Shown here: positions 1 through 5,058 of the stretch, one piece after another
Layout of the letters: each line of letters opens with the position of its first letter
Position numbering within the stretch: the stretch's first letter is position 1
NCBI GenBank assembly: GCA_021205645.1
Contig: JAJPXE010000011.1
Span: 1 to 5,058, forward strand
DNA length: 5,058 bases
Origin: Candidatus Gastranaerophilales bacterium
Lineage (GTDB): Bacteria > Cyanobacteriota > Vampirovibrionia > Gastranaerophilales > Gastranaerophilaceae
Direction of reading: 5' to 3'
Translations under genes and position numbers: made by a program
The notes under the pieces: model-generated
What the model saw: the letters and a program-made list of their open reading frames with translations, nothing else
What the model was told of the DNA's origin: nothing
Database searches by the model: none

Positions 1-15
1 GAAATATATTTGACG

Positions 16-43
16 TACAATAATTAGAGCATAGAGAGAAAGG
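16..43 (+). promoter_or_regulatory. pheT leader: possible -10 box and ribosome binding site
   Basis: A TACAAT at 16-21 matches the sigma-70 -10 consensus at five of six positions; its -35 would lie just outside the window, so the promoter cannot be confirmed. A purine-rich AGAGAGAAAGG at 33-43 precedes the pheT ATG by 11 bases and can serve as a somewhat distant Shine-Dalgarno. All three plus frames are stopped within the first 27 bases (TGA 11-13, TAA 21-23, TAG 25-27). Any upstream gene on this strand therefore ends here or earlier, and the few residues visible do not resemble a PheS C-terminus. Confidence 0.35.
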
Positions 44-54
44 TTGTATTAAAA

Positions 55-2538
55 ATGAAAGTTTCTTTGAGTTGGTTGAATGAATTAGTTGACTTGTCGG
101 ATTTAAAAGTTGAGCAGATAGCCCACGAGCTTACTGTGAGCGGACTTGAGGTGGAAGAAATTTGTGAGGTTAAAGCTCCGTTCACAAATATTGTAACCGC
201 AAGAATAGAAAAAATTGATAATCACCCGAATGCTGATAAACTTCATCTTGTTACCGTAAACAATGGTCAGGGTTTAAAAACGGTTGTTTGCGGGGCACAA
301 AATATAGAAGAAGGACAGATAATTCCGTATGCTTCCGTCGGAAGCAGAGTTCTTGACAGACACACAGGCGAACAGTTTACATTGACTCCTGCTGCAATCA
401 GAGGCGTCACTTCGGAGGGTATGCTTTGTTCGGACGATGAGCTTGGAGTTGCTGAGAGAAACTATCAGTCTGAGGACGGTATACTTATTCTTAACCGATT
501 ATTCCCTAATGTTCAAATCGGAAAAGATGTGGAAGAACTTTTAGGCTTTGAAAAAGATGTTGTGTTGAATGTTGCTCCTACTGCAAACAGGGGCGACCAA
601 TTCTCTGTTGTCGGTATTGCAAGAGAACTTTCGGCTATATTTAACAGACCGCTTAAATTTTCATATTTGCAGCCGACAAGGGATTTTTCAACCGGCAGTT
701 TTAAGGTGGAAATTAAAGATGAGGATGTATGTAAATATTATTCAATTGGTATCTTGAAAGATTTAACAATAAAACCGTCGCCGGATTGGATGCAAAAACG
801 CTTGATTGCTTCAGATATAAGAACGATAAATAATGTCGTTGATATCACTAATTATGTATTATTAGAATACGGAACACCTCTGCATGCTTTTGATTTAGAC
901 AAAATCGGCAATTATTTATGTGTAAGGCGTGCAAACGACGGTGAAAAGATTGTAACGCTTGATGAAGTAGAGCGAACCTGTACAAGAGATACCGTATTAA
1001 TCTCGACCGAAACTACGGGAGTATGTATCGGCGGTGTGTTTGGCGGTGCGAATTCGGAAGTTGATGAAAACACAAAAAATCTTGCATTAGAAGCTGCTTA
1101 TTTCACCCCTGCCTCAAACCGCAGGAGTGCAAGAAGTGTTGGCTACCATTCGGAAGCAAGCTCTAGATTTGAACACGGAGTCGATATTGAAGCTGTTAAA
1201 CCGGGATTAATGAGAGCTATGCAGCTTTTAGTCGATTATGCCGGTGCTAAAATCGAAGGTATGGTCGAAACAGGTAAAAATGAGCTTGATACACCTGAAA
1301 TTACTTTGAGATATTCTCAGGTGAATAAATTACTCGGCTGTACCATTGAATATGATAAATGTAACACTATTCTGGAAAGATTAGGTTTTGAGCTAATTGG
1401 CGGTAATGAGATTGCCGCAAAATACAAAGTTCCGTCATTCAGAGCGGGAGATGTTACAAGGGAAGTCGATTTAATAGAAGAGATAGCACGTATATACGGT
1501 TATGACAGAATAGCTCCGACACTTCCGGGCAAATCTTCAACACCGGTTATCACTCTTGAAGAAAAAACAACCGCTAAAGTCCACGATATTATGCACTCCT
1601 GCGGATTAAATGAGTTAATAACATCTTCTCTTATCGGCAAGCCGCTCTTGAAACAGTTTGATATAGTTTATGATGAGGATAATGCAGTATGTGTTGAAAA
1701 TCCTCAAAGCGAAGAATTTACTATGTTAAGACAAACTCTCTCCGCTAATATGCTGAACTGCTTTAAATATAATTATGATAACGGTCAGAAGAATTTCTGG
1801 GGTTATGAAATCGGAAAAACTTATCTGAAAACAGAACAATCGACACCGAAAAACTCCGGTGTTAAAGAAACAATGGTTTTGGGCGGTATAATCAGCGGCG
1901 AAATCCAACTCTCAAAGTGGGAAACCTTTGACAAAACCGATTTCTATACGGTTAAAGGTATTATGAATAAACTTCTTGATGAGCTTGGAATATCTAAAAG
2001 AATAAAGGTTGTGCCTTTAAGTGAAACCGAACTGTCAAAAACTCATAATGCACTTCACCCGTATCGTTCCGCTGTTATGCTGCTTCTGGGCAAAAGACCC
2101 GAAGTTATCGGATATTACGGACAGGTTAATCCTGAATTGAGAGATAAACTCAAACTTAAACAAGAAGCATTCATATTTAAGCTTGATTTAGACCTTGCAA
2201 TATCCGCTATAGCAGAAAGAACCGTCAGGTATAAAAAACTGCCGCAGTATCCTGAAGTCCAGCGTGATTTAGCGGTTATAATCTCTAATGATGTTTCTTA
2301 TGCGGAACTTGAAAAAGTTATTCAAAAAGGGGTGCAAAACACCTTGTTTAAAGGTTGTGACGTATTTGATATTTATCAGGGAGAACATATTCAGGACGGT
2401 TACAAAAGTGTTGCGTGCAGAATAAAAATGCAGGATATCAATGCAACGCTGACCGACGAAACCGTTGGAGCCCAAATGGCTAACGTCAGGGCTGTTTTGA
2501 AAAAAACGTTTGCTGATGTATCTTTTAGAGAGGGCTAA
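55..2538 (+). CDS. pheT: Phenylalanine--tRNA ligase beta subunit
   Basis: This is the beta subunit of the cytoplasmic alpha2-beta2 phenylalanyl-tRNA synthetase, which attaches phenylalanine to tRNA(Phe). The alpha subunit (PheS) holds the active site; beta binds tRNA and edits mischarged tyrosine. At 827 residues it is a normal full-length bacterial PheT. It opens with the typical MKVSLSWLNELVDL. An OB-fold tRNA-binding (EMAP-like) domain spans about 40-150. The B3/B4 editing domain spans about 225-395, with INNVVDITNYVLLEYG, TPLHAFD (H277) and the acidic LALEAAYF (E346) expected in the editing pocket. The B5 domain spans about 415-490 and ends in the signature EVDLIEEIARIYGYDRI. A catalytic-like core follows at about 500-710. 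The C-terminal FDX-ACB anticodon-binding domain (about 726-826) begins YKKLPQYPEVQRDLAV. All domains look intact with no frameshift. No pheS is visible upstream, so the two subunits are probably encoded apart unless pheS lies just outside the window. Confidence 0.97.
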   Translation: MKVSLSWLNELVDLSDLKVEQIAHELTVSGLEVEEICEVKAPFTNIVTARIEKIDNHPNADKLHLVTVNNGQGLKTVVCGAQNIEEGQIIPYASVGSRVLDRHTGEQFTLTPAAIRGVTSEGMLCSDDELGVAERNYQSEDGILILNRLFPNVQIGKDVEELLGFEKDVVLNVAPTANRGDQFSVVGIARELSAIFNRPLKFSYLQPTRDFSTGSFKVEIKDEDVCKYYSIGILKDLTIKPSPDWMQKRLIASDIRTINNVVDITNYVLLEYGTPLHAFDLDKIGNYLCVRRANDGEKIVTLDEVERTCTRDTVLISTETTGVCIGGVFGGANSEVDENTKNLALEAAYFTPASNRRSARSVGYHSEASSRFEHGVDIEAVKPGLMRAMQLLVDYAGAKIEGMVETGKNELDTPEITLRYSQVNKLLGCTIEYDKCNTILERLGFELIGGNEIAAKYKVPSFRAGDVTREVDLIEEIARIYGYDRIAPTLPGKSSTPVITLEEKTTAKVHDIMHSCGLNELITSSLIGKPLLKQFDIVYDEDNAVCVENPQSEEFTMLRQTLSANMLNCFKYNYDNGQKNFWGYEIGKTYLKTEQSTPKNSGVKETMVLGGIISGEIQLSKWETFDKTDFYTVKGIMNKLLDELGISKRIKVVPLSETELSKTHNALHPYRSAVMLLLGKRPEVIGYYGQVNPELRDKLKLKQEAFIFKLDLDLAISAIAERTVRYKKLPQYPEVQRDLAVIISNDVSYAELEKVIQKGVQNTLFKGCDVFDIYQGEHIQDGYKSVACRIKMQDINATLTDETVGAQMANVRAVLKKTFADVSFREG

Positions 2539-2543
2539 GAGTG
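2527..2543 (+). promoter_or_regulatory. Ribosome binding site and GTG start inside the pheT end
   Basis: AGAGAGGG at 2527-2534 forms a strong Shine-Dalgarno inside the last codons of pheT, six bases before the GTG at 2541-2543. The pheT stop TAA is at 2536-2538, so terminating ribosomes sit on the next start. This decides the GTG start and suggests translational coupling. Confidence 0.75.
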
Positions 2544-3176
2544 AAAGGTTCTTTATTTACTCTCTTGATATTGTTTTGCTGGCAGTTAATGTCATTTGGT
2601 AATGTAGTGCCGTTGACGGCATCTGATATTCCGTCAAATTCAATCGGGTTGTATCAGGTCGATAAAAGAATAGTCGTGCGTGAAAAGCCTGATGATAATT
2701 CAAAGATTTTGTCGGACCGGCAGATAAATTATACCGTTCTGAGCGGGGCAAACACCGATTATATGTTTGCCGTCCTTATTCCCGATAAGGAACTGGGTTA
2801 TGTTTATGCAACCGATGCGGACGGGGATTGGGTTCAGATTATCTATGATAAAAAGAATAATCTTAAAGGCTGGGTGTATAAAAATGATGATTTTCAGTTT
2901 TTTCCGTGGATAAATTTTTACAGTATGTACGGCAGGAAATACGGTTTGTACAGACTTAAAAATACACCGTCCGATGTAAGTGATATTCATTCCCAACCTG
3001 ATGAAAATTCGCAGATTTTAGGTAAGATGACAAGACCTAAACAAATAAGATTAACAGGCATTGAGGGTAACTGGGCGCTTGTAACAGTACTTGATGTAAA
3101 CTGTTTTACAAATACCGGATATGTTCAATGGAGAGATATCAACGGACAATTTTATCTGTTTCCCGATATAAAATAA
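2541..3176 (+). CDS. Probable exported protein with two bacterial SH3-like repeats
   Basis: This 211-residue protein has no precise named function. Residues 1-27 look like a signal peptide: a lysine at 2, a hydrophobic stretch at about 5-19, and a plausible cleavage site near LTA-S (25-28). A lone N-terminal membrane anchor is the alternative. Two SH3b-like units follow, about 36-115 and 137-200. They share the same pattern: VREKPDDNSKIL (46-57) against IHSQPDENSQIL (149-160). Each then has a strand ending in W (W97, W178) and a closing G-Y/W-V motif (GWVYK 110-114, GYVQW 193-197). Bacterial SH3 domains commonly bind peptidoglycan or peptides in the envelope, so a cell-wall-associated role is inferred. 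No peptidase, amidase or other catalytic domain is present. The gene starts two bases after pheT with its own Shine-Dalgarno and is probably in the same operon. Its envelope role does not obviously relate to tRNA charging, so the pairing may only reflect shared growth-linked expression. Confidence 0.82.
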   Translation: MKGSLFTLLILFCWQLMSFGNVVPLTASDIPSNSIGLYQVDKRIVVREKPDDNSKILSDRQINYTVLSGANTDYMFAVLIPDKELGYVYATDADGDWVQIIYDKKNNLKGWVYKNDDFQFFPWINFYSMYGRKYGLYRLKNTPSDVSDIHSQPDENSQILGKMTRPKQIRLTGIEGNWALVTVLDVNCFTNTGYVQWRDINGQFYLFPDIK

Positions 3177-3235
3177 TTACTGTTCAGGTTTTTAATATGT
3201 GCAGGATAATTTTTTAGCCTCGCAGCATACAACAA
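3177..3235. other. Convergent intergenic gap, no clear terminator
   Basis: These 59 bases separate the converging SH3 gene and YhcH-family gene. There are T-runs (3188-3193 and 3210-3216), but I could not find a GC-rich stem directly before either one on either strand. Transcription from the two sides may end by another mechanism or overlap. Confidence 0.5.
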
Positions 3236-3688
3236 TTAGTTGATTGCGACTTTGATGACTGCTTTTCTAACCTGTGCCGGAGAGTTAATATTTAAGGATA
3301 TTGATGGTTTATGTGCATCTTGGGGATATAGTATCATAAATTCGCCCTGTGACAGTTTGATGAATTCACCGCCACCTTTTAAAAATTCAATATCTCTGTT
3401 TTCGTCATATTCAATAACAGTTGAGCAGGTATTTAAATCAGTAACGGCAATGTATTCCGAACCTGATATTATATATTGTATATCAATATATTTTCTGTGA
3501 ACTTCAAAGTCGGCATCAGATTTAGTTGTATACGTTTGAATATTAACGAACAGATTTTCTCCGTCAATATTATGTTTTCCGTCGCTTATTTGAGAAAAAT
3601 TAGCCTCTGAAAGATAGTTCAACCCCGCCCTTATTCTTTCATTGAGTAAATTGTAACTGTTTATATTAGAGATATTGTCTTTAATCAT
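3236..3688 (-). CDS. YhcH/YjgK/YiaL (DUF386) family protein
   Basis: This 150-residue protein matches the family in length and motifs. The family adopts a cupin-like beta-barrel that binds a metal. Members include E. coli YhcH (NanQ, reported as a sialic-acid anomerase), TabA (biofilm-related) and EbgC. The substrate here is unknown, but an accessory role in sugar metabolism in the cytoplasm is the best inference. Visible signatures are FEVHRKYIDIQYIISG (61-76), with the family's E..H....D pattern at E62, H64 and D69. There is also a GGEFIKL stretch (106-112), YPQDAHKPSI (121-130, with D124 and H126), and a closing RKAVIKV (141-147). The frame stays open upstream to an ATG at 3802. I chose the ATG at 3688 because AGGAAAG lies six bases before it, a consensus promoter lies within the longer version, and 150 residues is the family length. 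The extra 38 residues are hydrophobic, AT-encoded and unlike the family. No signal peptide is seen from the chosen start. No sugar-pathway gene is adjacent, so it appears monocistronic within the window. Confidence 0.9.
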   Translation of the reverse strand: MIKDNISNINSYNLLNERIRAGLNYLSEANFSQISDGKHNIDGENLFVNIQTYTTKSDADFEVHRKYIDIQYIISGSEYIAVTDLNTCSTVIEYDENRDIEFLKGGGEFIKLSQGEFMILYPQDAHKPSISLNINSPAQVRKAVIKVAIN

Positions 3689-3694
3689 ATTTAT

Positions 3695-3701
3695 CTTTCC
3701 T
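3695..3701 (-). promoter_or_regulatory. Ribosome binding site of the YhcH-family gene
   Basis: On the minus strand AGGAAAG ends six bases before the ATG at 3688. It is the only good Shine-Dalgarno near a start in this frame and fixes the 150-residue version. No equivalent purine-rich site precedes the upstream ATG at 3802. Confidence 0.7.
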
Positions 3702-3706
3702 GATAT

Positions 3707-3735
3707 ATTATAACTCTTTGTGATTAAAAAGTGAA
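3707..3735 (-). promoter_or_regulatory. Sigma-70-type promoter of the YhcH-family gene
   Basis: Reading the minus strand, TTCACT (3735-3730, four of six consensus) is followed after 17 bases by a perfect TATAAT (3712-3707). Transcription would start near 3700, giving an untranslated leader of only about 12 bases with the Shine-Dalgarno at its very 5' end. AT-rich DNA makes chance matches common, but the perfect -10 box, ideal spacing and correct placement support it. Confidence 0.6.
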
Positions 3736-3866
3736 TTAAATTTATAAATAAAATTTTTGCAATTAGACAAATCTCTTTCGGAAACCACTGTTTTAAAATC
3801 AAAGGAGAGGATAATTATTATCGGCTCCGTCCCGCATTTGATATCCTAACGGACAATTTTTTTTGA
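3735..3866 (+). pseudogene. Possible remnant of a HipA-like kinase C-terminal region
   Basis: This plus-strand stretch is open for 43 codons to a TGA at 3864-3866, with no usable ATG. Its translation reads like real protein near the end: NHCFKIKG, then DNYYRLRPAFDILTDN. HipA-family kinases carry a similar segment in which a KNFS- or NH-type motif is followed by a short strand and Y-x-L-x-P-x-YD-[IL]. The match is to the pattern only and the catalytic aspartate segment is missing. The stretch overlaps the promoter of the minus-strand gene, so it cannot be a functional gene here. It may instead be chance. A one-base shift at the T8 run would extend the frame to a TGA at 3907-3909. Confidence 0.22.
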
Positions 3867-3884
3867 GTGGTCGCAAAGTTTGTG

Positions 3885-3919
3885 TAAAATAAAAGAAAGC
3901 GGCGGTTGATTAGCCGCTT
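3885..3919 (-). terminator. Rho-independent terminator of the AAA+ ATPase gene
   Basis: On the minus strand, 24 bases after the AAA+ stop codon, AAGCGGC (3919-3913) and GCCGCTT (3903-3897) form a perfect 7-bp stem with a 9-base loop. The T-rich tract TCTTTTATTTT follows immediately. Stem, loop and tract have the expected order for this strand; on the plus strand the bases after the stem are less uniformly T. Confidence 0.8.
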
Positions 3920-3942
3920 AAATATTTCTGCACGAGTTATTT

Positions 3943-5058
3943 TTATTTATTATAAGTGGGACTGTTAAATCCTATCGGATTTATTGGCTTTTTTGTTTCG
4001 TTTTTGCTTTTAGCAAATGTTTCAATTGCTTTATCAAAGTCCTCATTTTTTATTTTTAATTTTTTCATATCCTCCGGCGTGTAAGTGCCAGCATCCATTT
4101 TGTCATAAATTTGTTCCCGCTCTATTGCATTGTTTCTTGCATCCTTTGTGATAGAGGCAATATCGGCACCTGTTGCTTTTTGTTTGTGTATCTTATCAGC
4201 AGCTGCATCATAGTTAAAATCTTTCGCCATAGGTTGGGTTTTTGTATAGATATCAAGGGTTTGTTTAACACCTTGCAAATCAGGAGCACCGACTTCAATT
4301 GCAATACCAAAGCGTCCGGATCTGATAGCAGCCTCATCAAGTGCAGCCTTGTTGTTCGTTGCCGCTATCATGTATATCTCGTCGCCGCGTTTTTCTGCAT
4401 CACTCATCAAGCCCAGAACGGTATTCAAAGTCTTATCGCCGTATACATCGTGACCACCCCGTTTTTTTGCTACCGCATCAAATTCGTCAATGAATATTAT
4501 TGCCGGCTGATTTTCCCTTGCTTCACCGAATAAATCTCTCCAGTTCTTTTCAGATTCTCCCACCCATTTAGATTCTAATTCGGAAGCATTTATTTTTTTG
4601 TGCCACACACCTGCTTCATTAGCAGTTGCTTCTGCCAGCAAAGATTTACCCGTTCCTGGAGGCCCGTACAACAGGACGGATTTATTCATATTGTTGCCGC
4701 CGTTTAATTCAGGGTGCTTTATAGGATAGAGAATATTTTTCTTTAATGCTTTTATAGCCTCTGCCTGACCGCCGACACTTGCAAATGTTATTTCCTTTTG
4801 CTGTGGAACGACATCCTTATTCAAGACTCCTTTTAATTTGTCGATAGAATTTTTATTGACCTGCTCTATAGACGGTTCAACTTCTTTTTCAAAGTCTATA
4901 AATGCCGAGAAAGAGTTCTTTATCGGGAAAATCGTTTGTTCTTGTTCTTTGAACGGAATTTCTTTTGCTCCCAACTTAATTGTGTCGCCATCCATTAAAT
5001 ATCCGGATTCTCCGTTTTTCAACATACCCATTTGGTTTTTTGAATCTTTGATTAATAT
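3943..5058 (-). CDS. AAA+ ATPase, CDC48/Vps4-like, 5' end beyond the window
   Basis: The protein has one classical AAA ATPase module and probably remodels or unfolds a protein partner using ATP; its target is unknown. Numbering is from the first ATG in the window (5031), giving 362 residues. The Walker A motif is GPPGTGKS (123-130, K129). The pore-loop motif KWVGESEKN (155-163, W156) is of the CDC48/NSF/Vps4 type. Walker B is IIFIDEFD (178-185, D182 and E183). Sensor 1 is AATN (223-226). The arginine-finger segment is RSGRFG (237-242, R237 and R240), and the lid helix is TGADIASITKDARNNAI (287-303). All key residues are present, so it should be active. No zinc-protease domain follows, so it is not FtsH. 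A charged tail ends NPIGFNSPTYNK. The frame stays open from 5031 to the window edge (nine more codons, ILIKDSKNQ) and no Shine-Dalgarno precedes the ATG at 5031, so the true start is probably outside. Residues 1-80 look like a linker without a membrane segment. A terminator follows the gene. Confidence 0.9.
   Translation of the reverse strand: MLIKDSKNQMGMLKNGESGYLMDGDTIKLGAKEIPFKEQEQTIFPIKNSFSAFIDFEKEVEPSIEQVNKNSIDKLKGVLNKDVVPQQKEITFASVGGQAEAIKALKKNILYPIKHPELNGGNNMNKSVLLYGPPGTGKSLLAEATANEAGVWHKKINASELESKWVGESEKNWRDLFGEARENQPAIIFIDEFDAVAKKRGGHDVYGDKTLNTVLGLMSDAEKRGDEIYMIAATNNKAALDEAAIRSGRFGIAIEVGAPDLQGVKQTLDIYTKTQPMAKDFNYDAAADKIHKQKATGADIASITKDARNNAIEREQIYDKMDAGTYTPEDMKKLKIKNEDFDKAIETFAKSKNETKKPINPIGFNSPTYNK

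Larger units (their letters stand above)
3689..3942. other. Intergenic region between two minus-strand genes
   Basis: This 254-bp stretch holds the promoter and ribosome binding site of the YhcH-family gene at its left end and the terminator of the AAA+ gene at its right end. Between them is a plus-strand open stretch (3735-3866) that looks like a decayed coding fragment. It contains a palindrome GATAAT-T-ATTATC at 3810-3822 and ends in a run of eight T at 3857-3864. No intact gene or RNA gene was recognised. Confidence 0.6.

Noticed and set aside
1..54. A T-box or phenylalanine attenuator leader for pheT.
   Set aside because: Only 54 bases are visible, with no T-box motif, leader peptide or terminator stem in them.
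2700..2996. A 98-codon minus-strand open frame opposite the SH3 gene.
   Set aside because: It lies fully within the SH3 gene, whose repeats and ribosome binding site support the plus-strand reading.
3240..3500. An 86-codon plus-strand open frame opposite the YhcH-family gene.
   Set aside because: It is the complement of a conserved coding region and has no family-like motif of its own.
3135..3860. A short direct repeat: GATATC plus AACGGACAATTTT at 3135-3153 and again at 3840-3860 with two extra bases.
   Set aside because: The first copy is ordinary coding sequence of the SH3 gene, and the surrounding bases show no further similarity, so a mobile-element or attachment-site meaning is not supported.
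3825..3864. Possible plus-strand terminator: TCCGT and ACGGA before a run of eight T.
   Set aside because: The stem is only 5 bp with a loop of about 20 bases and is separated from the T-run, so it would be weak. No intact plus-strand gene ends here.
4111..4533. A 140-codon open frame on the plus strand opposite the AAA+ gene.
   Set aside because: It is antisense to well-supported conserved AAA+ motifs, rich in cysteine and hydrophobic residues, and has no recognisable domain.

Overview
The window is AT-rich (roughly 35-40% G+C by eye) bacterial DNA with ordinary chromosomal gene content, standard code and TAA stops on all four main genes. Purine-rich Shine-Dalgarno sequences precede three of them. 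The organism cannot be fixed from this. The low G+C, the separation of pheT from any visible pheS and the style of the AAA+ protein would suit a gut-type low-G+C bacterium (for example Gastranaerophilales/Melainabacteria or a Bacillota relative), but this is only an impression.

Layout, left to right. Positions 1-54 are a short leader with no recognisable gene end. Positions 55-2538 (+) are a complete pheT, the beta subunit of phenylalanyl-tRNA synthetase. Two bases later a GTG-started gene (2541-3176, +) encodes a probably exported protein with two bacterial SH3-like repeats, very likely co-transcribed and translationally coupled with pheT. A 59-bp convergent gap follows. On the minus strand, 3236-3688 encodes a YhcH/YjgK/YiaL (DUF386) cupin-like protein with its own well-formed promoter at 3707-3735. 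The 254-bp stretch 3689-3942 holds that promoter, a possible decayed plus-strand coding remnant (3735-3866, weakly HipA-like), a Fur-box-like palindrome and a rho-independent terminator for the last gene. Positions 3943-5058 (-) are the 3' part of a AAA+ ATPase gene whose reading frame is still open at the window edge, so its true start is probably outside.

The genes do not form one obvious pathway. pheT is translation housekeeping, the SH3 protein is probably an envelope protein that shares the pheT transcript, the YhcH-family protein is probably a sugar-metabolism accessory enzyme, and the AAA+ protein is a CDC48/Vps4-like remodelling ATPase of unknown target. No CRISPR array, insertion sequence, tRNA or rRNA is visible. 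I found no convincing new multi-gene system. The items most worth a second look are the AAA+ gene cut by the window edge, the possible toxin-kinase remnant, and the pheT-SH3 coupling.
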